From an uncultured Corynebacterium sp. (GTDB lineage Bacteria > Actinomycetota > Actinomycetes > Mycobacteriales > Mycobacteriaceae): a stretch of 64,000 nucleotides of DNA. Each line of letters starts with the position of its first letter. Within the stretch, counting starts at the first letter, position 1. The translations under genes and the position numbers were made by a program. Below, piece after piece: positions 1 to 8,135 of this stretch. Where the stretch lies: the NCBI GenBank assembly GCA_946220775.1, contig CAMIFC010000003.1, positions 124,001 to 188,000 of the forward strand. Reading direction: 5' to 3'. The notes beneath the pieces are model-generated. The model ran no database searches. It had not been told where the DNA came from and saw only the letters and a program-made list of their open reading frames with translations.

Positions 1-1
1 C

Positions 2-751
2 TCAGAGGTGATTGCACTGAAGCTCCACGGTGAACTGGCTGAACATACTGCCTCCGTGGTTACTCCCCTGTTGCTGCCCGATACACCCGTGGTCGTCTGG
101 TGGCCAGCCGACGCCCCGCGCAATGTAGCCGCTGACCAACTAGGCCAGCTCGCGGCACGTCGCATTACGGACGCCAATCGGGACTCCGGTGCCGAAGGAA
201 TCTACCGCAGCCGGATGATCTACGCTTCTGGAGACTCAGATCTTGGCTGGAGCAGAATCACGCTGTGGCGCGGACTGCTGGCCTCGACTTTGGACCAGCC
301 TCCCTTCGAAAACGTTCTTTCAGTCGAGATTGCCGGTCCCGCGGGCGATGCATCCGTGGATCTCGCGGCGGGCTGGCTGGCCGACCGGCTGAGCGTTCCA
401 GTCACTCGTACAAACACGGACTCCCCACTGCCTCCGGTGGACGATCAGGGGGTGCCGATGGTGTCCATTGAAAAAACGGTTATGCGCAGGGAAGACGCCG
501 ACGTCACGGTCGAGATCAAAGACTCGAAGACAGCGGCAGTTTCAGTCGGTGACCGGCAATCCCTCGTGGCGCTATCCCCACGTGGGGTGGGCGATTGCCT
601 CGCGGAGGAGCTCCGCCACCTGGACCCCGACTATGCCTATGGTCGCGCGTTGCGTGGCATGGTTCGCGTCAACCGTCCGCCACGGGGTAGCCACACTGAT
701 CAGGTCACCAAGATTTATGAAGATATGGAAGGTCAAGAATCCCAACGATGA
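2..751 (+). CDS. opcA: Glucose-6-phosphate dehydrogenase assembly protein OpcA (5' truncated by window edge)
   Basis: C-terminal about 250 residues of OpcA, the actinobacterial accessory protein needed for active glucose-6-phosphate dehydrogenase (Zwf) in the oxidative pentose phosphate pathway. The frame is open to the left edge (tca gag before the GTG at 8), and the family is usually 300 or more residues long, so the GTG at 8 is an internal valine and the true start lies upstream. Seen: the VVVWWPADAP segment and a C-terminal YEDMEGQESQR tail. The last bases overlap pgl in an ATGA arrangement, as expected for the zwf-opcA-pgl operon. The assignment rests on family resemblance plus this context. 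Confidence 0.9.
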   Translation, partial: SEVIALKLHGELAEHTASVVTPLLLPDTPVVVWWPADAPRNVAADQLGQLAARRITDANRDSGAEGIYRSRMIYASGDSDLGWSRITLWRGLLASTLDQPPFENVLSVEIAGPAGDASVDLAAGWLADRLSVPVTRTNTDSPLPPVDDQGVPMVSIEKTVMRREDADVTVEIKDSKTAAVSVGDRQSLVALSPRGVGDCLAEELRHLDPDYAYGRALRGMVRVNRPPRGSHTDQVTKIYEDMEGQESQR

Positions 752-1545
752 GTAATTCTGAAGTAACAATCAAGCCCTTCGACGCCCAATCGGATCTGAC
801 TGCGGCGGCGGCCCGGGAACTGGTGAAGATCGTCGTCGAAATCCAGCAGGGGCACCGAGACGGTGGAGTTGCCGGCGACGGGATTGCTCGCATCGTCCTT
901 ACGGGGGGCGGCGCAGGCATCGAACTATGCAAGCAGCTGGCGACACTCGACCATGCGGCTAAGACACAGGCCGAGGACTTCCCCATCGCCGCGATTGATT
1001 GGTCGCAGGTCAAGGTCTTTTTCGGCGACGAGCGTTTCGTTCCCGCCGACGATGCTGAACGCAACGAACGCCAAGTCCGGGAAGCCTTGTTGGATCACGT
1101 CGCGATTCTGGAAGAAAACATCTTCGGTTACGCGGCACCGACCCCGGGTTCGGATTATGACGGTCCCGCGCTCGATGAAGCAGCAGAATCCTACGCCAAG
1201 GTCCTGACTGAACATGCCCCCGATGGCTTCGACATCCATCTGCTGGGAATGGGGCCAGAAGGCCACATCAATTCCCTGTTCCCCCACACCCAAGAGCTCC
1301 TGCACGCCACCGGTTCCGTCGCCGCCGTGCGTAATTGCCCAAAGCCCCCTGCCGAGCGGGTGAGCCTCACTCTGCCAGCCATTAATAGCGCCCAGCAGGT
1401 GTGGCTGTTGGTTGCCGGCGCCGCAAAGCAAGAAGCCGCGGAGCAAGTAGCCCGCGGTGGAAATGGCGCACAGTGGCCCGCTGCCCTGGTGGCAAGCCGA
1501 GAAGACACTGTGCTGTGGGTCGATGCAGCTGCTCGACCGGAGTAA
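748..1545 (+). CDS. pgl: 6-phosphogluconolactonase
   Basis: Hydrolyses 6-phosphogluconolactone to 6-phosphogluconate, the second step of the oxidative pentose phosphate pathway, in the cytosol. The 265-residue protein has the family signatures FFGDERFVPADDAERN (around residues 90-106) and LLGMGPEGHINSLFPHT (around 165-181), whose GH contributes the catalytic histidine. The start is the ATG of an ATGA overlap with the opcA stop, implying translational coupling. Its stop lies only 10 bp from the convergent secG stop, and no strong terminator hairpin is visible there. Also called devB in corynebacteria. Confidence 0.95.
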   Translation: MSNSEVTIKPFDAQSDLTAAAARELVKIVVEIQQGHRDGGVAGDGIARIVLTGGGAGIELCKQLATLDHAAKTQAEDFPIAAIDWSQVKVFFGDERFVPADDAERNERQVREALLDHVAILEENIFGYAAPTPGSDYDGPALDEAAESYAKVLTEHAPDGFDIHLLGMGPEGHINSLFPHTQELLHATGSVAAVRNCPKPPAERVSLTLPAINSAQQVWLLVAGAAKQEAAEQVARGGNGAQWPAALVASREDTVLWVDAAARPE

Positions 1546-1555
1546 AACGCAGTAA

Positions 1556-1789
1556 CTAGCCCAGGTTGAGCGCCAGGTTCAGCCCAACAATGGCGAGCAA
1601 CCAGACGACACCGGTGATCACGGTCAGCCGGTCCAGGTTCTTTTCAGCCACCGTGGATCCCGACAGGTTGGTCTGCATGCCACCGCCAAAGAGGCTGGAC
1701 AGGCCACCGCCCTTACCCTTGTGCAGTAGCACGGACAGGCCCAGCATCAGGCTGGAGATGATCAAGATGATCTGCAGTGTGAGGATCAA
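1556..1789 (-). CDS. secG: Preprotein translocase subunit SecG
   Basis: Small non-essential membrane subunit of the SecYEG channel. The 77 residues form two hydrophobic segments (about 2-22 and 55-75) separated by the glycine-rich cytoplasmic loop GKGGGLSSLFGGGM, typical of SecG; length is normal. A terminator-like hairpin lies 44 bp upstream, after tpiA, so secG probably has its own promoter in the 72 bp gap. In C. glutamicum ppc sits between tpi and secG; here it is absent. Confidence 0.93.
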   Translation of the reverse strand: MILTLQIILIISSLMLGLSVLLHKGKGGGLSSLFGGGMQTNLSGSTVAEKNLDRLTVITGVVWLLAIVGLNLALNLG

Positions 1790-1832
1790 AGCCCCTACCT
1801 TTAAAGAAATGTTCGTTGGCGTACGTTAACAA

Positions 1833-1858
1833 TACAAAGCTACCCGCCTACGGGTAGC
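1833..1858 (-). terminator. Intrinsic terminator after tpiA
   Basis: Perfect 8-bp stem GCTACCCG / CGGGTAGC with the four-base loop CCTA at 1839-1858. On the minus strand it is followed by TTTGTATTG, a short U-rich tail. It starts 3 bp beyond the tpiA stop and would end the gap-pgk-tpiA transcript before secG. Confidence 0.75.
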
Positions 1859-1861
1859 CAA

Positions 1862-2671
1862 TCAATTCGACGCGGCCGCGGCGAGTCGAGCAAATTCTGC
1901 GCCATCCAAGCTGGCGCCACCGACGAGTCCACCGTCAACATCTGGCTGAGCCACGAGCTCCCCGATGGTTTCCCGCTTCACAGAACCGCCATAGAGAATG
2001 CGCATGGTAGACGCCGTGGCATCATCCGTCAGTTCCGCGAGTGTCGACCGAATCGCGGCGCACACTTCCTGGGCATCCGCAGCCGACGCGACCTTTCCGG
2101 TACCGATCGCCCACACGGGCTCATAAGCCACAACCACGTTGGCCAACTGCTCGGCCGACAGCCCGGCCAGCGAGGCCTTCGTCTGGGCAACCACGAAGTC
2201 GACATGCTCGCCGGCCTCGCGAACCTCCAAGGATTCACCAACGCACACGATGGGCTTGAGGCCATGCTTCAACGCTGCCGTTGCCTTGCGTTCCACGACG
2301 GCGTCGTCTTCCCCGTGGCGTTGACGGCGTTCGGAGTGACCAACGATTGCCCAGGTGCACCCAAGCTTCGCGAGCATCGGAGCAGAAACCTCGCCGGTGT
2401 AGGCGCCGGATTCGTACTCGGACACGTCCTGTGCTCCGTAAGTGATCTGCAGTTTGTCACCATCGACGATCGTCTGAACAGAACGAATATCGGTGAATGG
2501 TGGAATGACCGCAACGTCAACGTGCTCGTAGTATTCCTTGGGCAACGCAAACGCGAACTTCTGCACCACCTGGATTGCTTCGAGGTGGTTGAGGTTCATC
2601 TTCCAGTTTCCCGCGATCAGCGGAGTGCGCTTCATAACGCCAGTCTGTGCCGAGTTGGACACGGTAGTCAC
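1862..2671 (-). CDS. tpiA: Triosephosphate isomerase
   Basis: Interconverts dihydroxyacetone phosphate and glyceraldehyde 3-phosphate in glycolysis. Signatures: AGNWKMN (substrate lysine), WAIVGHSERR (catalytic histidine), AYEPVWAIGTGK (catalytic glutamate) and ILYGGSVK (phosphate loop). The GTG at 2671 is chosen because AGAAAGGAA sits just upstream, giving 269 residues; the ATG at 2635 (MKRTPLIAGNWK) would match the usual family N-terminus and give 257. Third gene of gap-pgk-tpiA, 46 bp after pgk; followed by a terminator. Confidence 0.95.
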   Translation of the reverse strand: MTTVSNSAQTGVMKRTPLIAGNWKMNLNHLEAIQVVQKFAFALPKEYYEHVDVAVIPPFTDIRSVQTIVDGDKLQITYGAQDVSEYESGAYTGEVSAPMLAKLGCTWAIVGHSERRQRHGEDDAVVERKATAALKHGLKPIVCVGESLEVREAGEHVDFVVAQTKASLAGLSAEQLANVVVAYEPVWAIGTGKVASAADAQEVCAAIRSTLAELTDDATASTMRILYGGSVKRETIGELVAQPDVDGGLVGGASLDGAEFARLAAAASN

Positions 2672-2717
2672 AGTTTCCTTTCTGTTGACAGATCGACGCA
2701 CGGATCGTGCGAAAACT

Positions 2718-3944
2718 CTAGTGCTGCGCCAGTACGGTTACACCTGGCAGTTCCTTGCCTTCAAGGAACTCCAGCGAGGCGCCACCACCGGTGGAAATGT
2801 GGCTGAAGCCCTCCTCTGGCAGGCGGAGAGTGCGCACGGCTGCGGCGGAATCGCCACCGCCAACCACAGAAAACGCGCCGTGCTCGGTCGCGCCAACGAT
2901 CGCCTCTGCAACACCGCGAGTGCCCGCTGCGAATGCTGGGAATTCAAACACACCCATGGGACCGTTCCAGAAGATCGTCTTTGCCGTGGTGAGGATCTCT
3001 GCGAAGTGCTCAACAGTCTCTGGCCCGATGTCCAGGCCCATCCAGCCTTCCGGAATGGCATCAAGTTCGACCGTTTCGTGCTTTGCGCTCTTGTCGAACT
3101 TCTCCGCTGCGGCCACATCGGTCGGCAGCACAATGACGTCACCAAATCGTTCCAGCAGATCCTTGCAGGTATCGATCATGTCTTCCTGCAGCAGGGAACC
3201 GCCGACGTTGTGCCCCTGGGCGGCGAGGAAGGTGAAGCACATGCCGCCACCGATGAGCAGCTTGTCCACGGTCGGCGCCAGCGCCTCAATCACGCCCAAC
3301 TTGTCCGAAACCTTGGAACCGCCAAGCACCACCACGTATGGGGTTGCTGGGTCCTTCGACACCTTGCTGAGCACGTCGAGCTCGGCGTTCACCAGGTTGC
3401 CCGCGTAGCTCGGGAGTTTCTTGGCGACATCGTAAACACTCGTCTGTGCACGGTGAACCACGCCGAATCCATCCGAGACGAAAGCACCGTTGTCGGCGGT
3501 CAGGTCTGCGAGCTCTGTGGCGAATTCTGCCCGCTCGGCCTCGTCCTTCGAGGTTTCACGGGGATCGAATCGGACGTTTTCCAGCAGCAGAATGTCTCCG
3601 TCGTCCAGCCCGTTTGCCCGTTCGTGGGCATCCTCTCCCGTCACGTCGGACGCCAGTGGCACCCACTGGTCCAGCCGCTCAGCGAGCGCTTCTGCGACTG
3701 GAGCCAAGGAGAATTCGTCCTTGAACTCCCCCTTCGGGCGCCCCAGGTGCGCTGCGACGATGACGCGCGCACCAGCGTCGAGCAGAGCCTTCAGCGTTGG
3801 GATTGACGCATCAATGCGACCGGCATCGGTGATCTGCCCGTCTGCCAGGGGCACATTGAGGTCGGAGCGCACCAGCACGTGGCGCCCTTCTACCCCTTCG
3901 GCCAACAGGTCGTCGATAGATTTGACTGCCACGTGGTCTGCCAT
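2718..3944 (-). CDS. pgk: Phosphoglycerate kinase
   Basis: Transfers phosphate from 1,3-bisphosphoglycerate to ADP. The 408-residue protein is of normal length and carries SDLNVPL, VAHLGRPKG, VHRAQTSVYD, LGGSKVSDKLGV, WNGPMGVFEF and the nucleotide-binding SVVGGGDSAAAV and HISTGGGASLEFLEG segments in order. The ATG at 3944 heads the MADHVAVKSIDDLL sequence. It lies 101 bp after gap and 46 bp before tpiA; the gap-pgk interval contains a weak hairpin (4014-4031). Confidence 0.97.
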   Translation of the reverse strand: MADHVAVKSIDDLLAEGVEGRHVLVRSDLNVPLADGQITDAGRIDASIPTLKALLDAGARVIVAAHLGRPKGEFKDEFSLAPVAEALAERLDQWVPLASDVTGEDAHERANGLDDGDILLLENVRFDPRETSKDEAERAEFATELADLTADNGAFVSDGFGVVHRAQTSVYDVAKKLPSYAGNLVNAELDVLSKVSKDPATPYVVVLGGSKVSDKLGVIEALAPTVDKLLIGGGMCFTFLAAQGHNVGGSLLQEDMIDTCKDLLERFGDVIVLPTDVAAAEKFDKSAKHETVELDAIPEGWMGLDIGPETVEHFAEILTTAKTIFWNGPMGVFEFPAFAAGTRGVAEAIVGATEHGAFSVVGGGDSAAAVRTLRLPEEGFSHISTGGGASLEFLEGKELPGVTVLAQH

Positions 3945-4013
3945 GTGTGAACGTCCTTAATTGTCAGAAACTGTCAGAGCTTATGCTTCGGAAAAGAGTT
4001 TTGGTAACCGGTA

Positions 4014-4031
4014 TGCCATTCGCATGGCACC
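4014..4031 (-). other. Weak hairpin between gap and pgk
   Basis: Inverted repeat TGCCAT-TCGC-ATGGCA just downstream of the gap stop, followed on the minus strand by an AAAACTCTTTT stretch about 14 nt later. It could be a partial terminator or an mRNA-processing hairpin setting gap above pgk expression. The stem is only 6 bp, so the role is a guess. Confidence 0.3.
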
Positions 4032-4045
4032 CGGCGTGATTGTAC

Positions 4046-5068
4046 CTAGAGTCGCTCACCGATGTATTGAGCAAGGTCTGCGAGTCGGCACGAATACCCC
4101 CACTCGTTGTCGTACCAGGCAACTACCTTCACCTGGTTGTCGATGACCTTAGTGAGGTCCGAGTCGAAGATACTCGAGTGCGAATCGCCCAGGATGTCGG
4201 TGGATACCAATGGTTCACCGTCGGAGTACTTCGCGATGCCTGCCAGTGGCCCCTCGGCGGCTTCCTTCAGCGCAGCGTTGACGGATTCGACGGTCACCGG
4301 CTCCTTTGCCTCGAACGTGAGGTCCGTCAGCGAACCGTTAATGACTGGTACGCGGACCGCGTAGCCATCCAGCTTTCCAGCCAATTCTGGTAGCACGATC
4401 CCTACCGCGCGAGCAGCACCCGTCGTGGTGGGAACGATATTCTGCGCAGCGGCACGAGCGCGTCGGAGATCCTTCTTGTGCGGAGCATCGTGAAGGCGCT
4501 GGTCACCGGTGTACGCGTGAACGGTCGTCATCAATCCGCGCTCTATACCGAACGCATCGTTCATGACCTTCGCCAACGGGGCCAGGCAGTTCGTTGTGCA
4601 CGATGCATTAGACACCACGCTGTGGTTGGCAGGGTCGTAGATTTCGTGGTTGACTCCCATGACCAAGGTTGCGTCTACGCCCTTGCCAGGTGCGGAGAGC
4701 AGCACCTTCTTCACTCCAGCATCGAGGTGGCCGTGTGCCTTTTCATACTTCGTGAATTGGCCGGTGCATTCGACGACGATATCGACGTCGACTTCTCCCC
4801 ATGGGATGTTTTCTGGCTTCGGCTCGGCAAACGTCCGAATGGCGGTGCCGTCCACGGTCAGGGAAGTTTCATCGTGGGTCACCTCCGCGCCAAGACGCCC
4901 CATCACGGAGTCGTACTTGAGCAGGGTTGCGAGCGTCTCATTGTCGGTGAGGTCATTGATGGCGACCACATTGAGTGCTGGGAAGTTATCCCGAACAGCG
5001 CGGAAGAAACTGCGTCCCACGCGTCCGAAGCCATTAATGCCGAGATTGATTGTTTTGGTTGTGGACAA
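4046..5068 (-). CDS. gap: Glyceraldehyde-3-phosphate dehydrogenase (glycolytic, GapA-type)
   Basis: NAD-dependent oxidation and phosphorylation of glyceraldehyde 3-phosphate. The 340 residues begin with the Rossmann motif GINGFGRVGRSFF; the catalytic cysteine is in SNASCTTNCLAP, followed by HAYTGDQRLHDAPHK, PTTTGAARAVG and the C-terminal WYDNEWGYS. The start is a TTG at 5068 preceded by AGAAGG about 9 nt upstream; no ATG closer to the conserved N-terminus is available. First gene of the gap-pgk-tpiA unit; the 64 bp to whiA contains AT-rich -10-like sequence, so it probably has its own promoter. Confidence 0.96.
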   Translation of the reverse strand: MSTTKTINLGINGFGRVGRSFFRAVRDNFPALNVVAINDLTDNETLATLLKYDSVMGRLGAEVTHDETSLTVDGTAIRTFAEPKPENIPWGEVDVDIVVECTGQFTKYEKAHGHLDAGVKKVLLSAPGKGVDATLVMGVNHEIYDPANHSVVSNASCTTNCLAPLAKVMNDAFGIERGLMTTVHAYTGDQRLHDAPHKKDLRRARAAAQNIVPTTTGAARAVGIVLPELAGKLDGYAVRVPVINGSLTDLTFEAKEPVTVESVNAALKEAAEGPLAGIAKYSDGEPLVSTDILGDSHSSIFDSDLTKVIDNQVKVVAWYDNEWGYSCRLADLAQYIGERL

Positions 5069-5132
5069 GTTCGGTGCCTTCTTTCGTGTGTTTGCGTGGT
5101 GGTATCGAGGCCAAGCAGGAAAATACTAGCGG

Positions 5133-6116
5133 TTATACATCGTTGAAAAGATCATCGGTGACAGCGGCGTGGGTATCCGCCACGCCTAGTTCTTCTGCCC
5201 GTTTATCGGCCATAGAAAGCAGCCGCCGGATTCGCCCCGCCACGGCATCCTTCGTCATTGGTGGACTGGCCAATTGACCGAGTTCCTCGAGCGATGCCTG
5301 GCGATGCTTCACCCGAAGCTCGCCTGCCTGTGCGAGATGTTCTGGAACATCTGCCCCAAGCAACTCTAGCGCGCGTTCCACCCGGGCCGCAGCGGCAACT
5401 GCCGCGCGGGCTGAGCGACGCAAATTGGCGTCATCAAAATTGGCCAATCGGTTCGCAGTGGCGCGCACCTCTCGTCGCATGCGACGTTCTTCCCATTCCA
5501 GGCGTGTGGCTTGCGCACCCATGAGGGTGAGAAGGGCACTGATCGATTCGCCGTCTTTGACAACGACCCGGTGGATTCCCCGCGTTTCTCGAGTCTTAGC
5601 TGTCACGCCAAAGCGGCGAGCAGCACCAACGAGGGCCAGGGCCGCCTCGTTACTAGGGGTTGCTACTTCGAGGGCGGAACTGCGCCCCGGCTCGGTGAGA
5701 GACCCCCGGGCGAGAAATGCGCCGCGCCAGGCCGCCACGCATGCCTCTTTGGATCCACCGATGATGGTTCTCGGTAGCCCCTGAACTGGTCGTCCGGCTC
5801 GATCTAGTAGTCCCGTTCGGCGCGCGATCTCCAGCCCGCCCTGCGACCATTTGACGACGTAGCGGGCGTTCTTGCGCAGGTTGCCTGCGCCAATAACCTG
5901 CAGCTCCGCCTCGAGATCATATAGCTCCTTGACGAAGGCCATGACGCGACGGGCAGTTGCCGAACGATCCACCTCTGCTTCGATGACGATGTGGCCGGCC
6001 ACGAGATGAAAACCAGCGCTATAACGTAAAAGGCCGGTAACCTCCGCGGTCACCTCCTCCGTTCGTTGTACTGAAGCCTTGGCGAGTTCATCTTTCACGT
6101 CGGCTGTTAAAGCCAC
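5133..6116 (-). CDS. whiA: Sporulation-type regulator WhiA
   Basis: DNA-binding protein of the WhiA family, a LAGLIDADG-endonuclease-like domain without nuclease activity fused to a C-terminal helix-turn-helix. In streptomycetes it controls division genes; in non-sporulating corynebacteria its role is less clear. Seen: 327 residues with the family opening MALTADVKDELAK and the C-terminal HTH block SLEELGQLASPPMTKDAV...GRIRRLLSMADKRAEELG. It sits 48 bp after yvcK, the conserved rapZ-yvcK-whiA order of Gram-positives. Confidence 0.95.
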   Translation of the reverse strand: MALTADVKDELAKASVQRTEEVTAEVTGLLRYSAGFHLVAGHIVIEAEVDRSATARRVMAFVKELYDLEAELQVIGAGNLRKNARYVVKWSQGGLEIARRTGLLDRAGRPVQGLPRTIIGGSKEACVAAWRGAFLARGSLTEPGRSSALEVATPSNEAALALVGAARRFGVTAKTRETRGIHRVVVKDGESISALLTLMGAQATRLEWEERRMRREVRATANRLANFDDANLRRSARAAVAAAARVERALELLGADVPEHLAQAGELRVKHRQASLEELGQLASPPMTKDAVAGRIRRLLSMADKRAEELGVADTHAAVTDDLFNDV

Positions 6117-6164
6117 AGGTCATCCACCTTCATCTTCGAAAAATCTGTCATCTCCACGCGTGTG

Positions 6165-7181
6165 CTACCCCTCGTGCTGCTCGGCGATCGAGCGCAACGC
6201 GACTGCCAGCTTCCTGGGCTTGTGGCGATCCGTCCACCGACCACGATTGTCGTCTTCGCGCACATCGTGGCACACCAGCTTGGCTCCCATTGCTGCTGCC
6301 GCGCGCTCAACATGATCGGAGACTCGCCCCGTGGGCATCGTCGACCGGTCGACCAGCATGTAGTCCACCTTCAGATCACGAGCATGCTGGCTGAGCATGT
6401 GAATGTGATGCTCCATGGAAAAACCAGCGGTCTCTCCCGCCTCAGCCACTAGATTCAGGATCACGACCTTAGGTGCGGTGCTTGCGTTTAGTGCCTCTAC
6501 GATACCTGGCACCAAAAGATGCGGTATTACGGACGAAAACCACGAGCCCGGCCCCAGCGTCACCATATCGGCGTCCTTAATTGCTGCGACCGCGGGGGCT
6601 GCCGCCGGTGGCTCCTCCGGGATCAGGCGCACCCGACGCACCTCTCCTATGGTGGACGCCACGGCCACCTGCCCCCGCACCTTGACACTCTCCCCCAAGG
6701 TATCGCTGAGACCCAACACGTCGGCCTCCAAGTCCAAGGGCTCGGTGCTCATCGGCAGCACGCGCCCCTTGATGCCCAATGCTCCGGCAAGCACATCCAG
6801 GGCTGCAATGTCATCCTCGAGGACCTGCGCAAGACCAGTGATCAGGAAGTTTCCGACGGCATGGCCATTGAGGGCTCCCCGGCCATCGAACCGGTGTTGC
6901 AGGAGCTCCTCAAGTAGTCGCCCATTGGCGTCATCCCTAGCTAGCGCCGCGAGCGCCATCCGCAGATCGCCAGGAGGCAAGCAGTCAAGTTCTCGGCGCA
7001 TGCGACCGGACGAGCCACCATCATCGGCGACGGTGACCACGGCGGTGACCTCCTGAGAAATGGTACGGGCTGCACGGAGCGTAGAAAACAAACCATGCCC
7101 CCCGCCGAGAGCCACAAGCCGATCGAGAGGATAACTCGTTTCAGAAGTGACGGGTTGAGGGGGCAAATCAGGAGAATTCAT
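6165..7181 (-). CDS. yvcK: YvcK/GlmR family protein (CofD-like, gluconeogenesis factor)
   Basis: Cytosolic nucleotide-sugar-binding protein of the CofD-like fold that in other Gram-positives links central carbon flux to peptidoglycan precursor supply. Its 338 residues show VALGGGHGLFSTLRAAR (glycine-rich binding loop, about 25-41), TVADDGGSSGRMRRELD, PGDLRMALAAL, LGPGSWFSSVIPHLLVPGI and GFSMEHHIHMLSQHA, all diagnostic. Middle gene of rapZ-yvcK-whiA. A small stem-loop overlapping the rapZ stop lies about 40 nt before its start. Confidence 0.95.
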   Translation of the reverse strand: MNSPDLPPQPVTSETSYPLDRLVALGGGHGLFSTLRAARTISQEVTAVVTVADDGGSSGRMRRELDCLPPGDLRMALAALARDDANGRLLEELLQHRFDGRGALNGHAVGNFLITGLAQVLEDDIAALDVLAGALGIKGRVLPMSTEPLDLEADVLGLSDTLGESVKVRGQVAVASTIGEVRRVRLIPEEPPAAAPAVAAIKDADMVTLGPGSWFSSVIPHLLVPGIVEALNASTAPKVVILNLVAEAGETAGFSMEHHIHMLSQHARDLKVDYMLVDRSTMPTGRVSDHVERAAAAMGAKLVCHDVREDDNRGRWTDRHKPRKLAVALRSIAEQHEG

Positions 7182-7217
7182 CGAAAGCTTTCACGGGAAG
7201 AGGACTGCGGGAACCTA

Positions 7218-7238
7218 CATAGAATAGGGGATTCTATG
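7218..7238 (-). other. Stem-loop overlapping the rapZ stop codon
   Basis: Perfect 8-bp inverted repeat CATAGAAT / ATTCTATG with a five-base loop (AGGGG on the plus strand). The rapZ stop codon (7234-7236) lies inside one arm. The stem is AT-rich and lacks a U-tract, so it is not a classic terminator; it might tune rapZ-yvcK translation or mRNA stability. Confidence 0.4.
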
Positions 7239-8109
7239 CCCGTTCGATATCGCGGTGTGTCGTGGTGACCATAACGCCTCGATCCCGCAGGCGGTGAGAG
7301 ATCTCCTCCGTCATGGCCACCGATCGGTGATGGCCGCCCGTGCAGCCGATGGCAATGGAGAGGAAAGACTTGCCCTCGCGTCGGTAGCCGGGAAGCATCG
7401 ACAGCAGCATGGTTTCGAAGGAATCGAGGAAGTCCTCAGCACCACTCTGGGACGTCACGAAATCCGCCACTTCCCTATCCGTTCCTCGGCGTTGACGCAG
7501 CTCTGGCACCCAATACGGGTTAGGCAAGAATCGGACATCCAACAGAATATCTACGTCACGCGGCGCGCCGTGCTTGAAGCCGAAGGACTGGATGTTCACC
7601 CGCGTGCGGTGCTTATCCAAGTCGACGAACTGGCGCTCGAGAGACCGCCGCAGATCATGAATGCTGGATTGAGTGGTATCGATCACAATGTCCGCGCGGT
7701 TTTTGATCTCACGCAGCATTTCACGTTCCCGATCGATGCCGGTCTGCAGGGAATCGGCTCCCTGCAGTGGATGAGAACGGCGAACTTGATCAAAGCGGGC
7801 AATCAGCGACTCATCGCTGGCTTCCAAGAAGAGCACGATTGGTCGTTGACCGCTATCTTTCAGCTTCGCCAAGACGTCGCCGAGGTTTCCTGCGAAGTCT
7901 CGGGAACGCACATCAGTGACGATCGCTAGCTTTTCAACGGGCGATTCCTCCGAAAAGCTCAGCTCAACCATTCGAACGATCAGTTCTGGCGGGAGATTGT
8001 CTGCGACATACCATCCCATTTCTTCCAGTGCGGCCGCTGTGGAGCGGCGACCCGCCCCAGACATGCCTGTGACAAGTATGAGCGAGGGATTCTTCGCAGG
8101 TGAGTTCAT
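7234..8109 (-). CDS. rapZ: RapZ/YvcJ-family P-loop protein
   Basis: RapZ-family protein, known elsewhere as an RNase adapter or nucleotide-binding regulator. The C-terminal RNA-binding-type domain ends with SIAIGCTGGHHRSVAMTEEI, the family signature. The N-terminal loop reads G15-MSGAG-R21-R22, so the Walker A Lys and Ser/Thr are both Arg. The ATG at 8109 is preferred because it places the loop as in relatives; a GTG at 8133, immediately after the uvrC stop, would add 8 residues (MSVGRVLG). Lies between uvrC and yvcK in one transcript. Confidence 0.93.
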   Translation of the reverse strand: MNSPAKNPSLILVTGMSGAGRRSTAAALEEMGWYVADNLPPELIVRMVELSFSEESPVEKLAIVTDVRSRDFAGNLGDVLAKLKDSGQRPIVLFLEASDESLIARFDQVRRSHPLQGADSLQTGIDREREMLREIKNRADIVIDTTQSSIHDLRRSLERQFVDLDKHRTRVNIQSFGFKHGAPRDVDILLDVRFLPNPYWVPELRQRRGTDREVADFVTSQSGAEDFLDSFETMLLSMLPGYRREGKSFLSIAIGCTGGHHRSVAMTEEISHRLRDRGVMVTTTHRDIERA

Positions 8110-8135
8110 ACCTAATACTCTACCGACGCTCACAC

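Noticed and set aside
2538..3806. 422-codon plus-strand frame opposite tpiA/pgk
   Set aside because: Overlaps two certain glycolytic genes in antisense and has no protein-like features.
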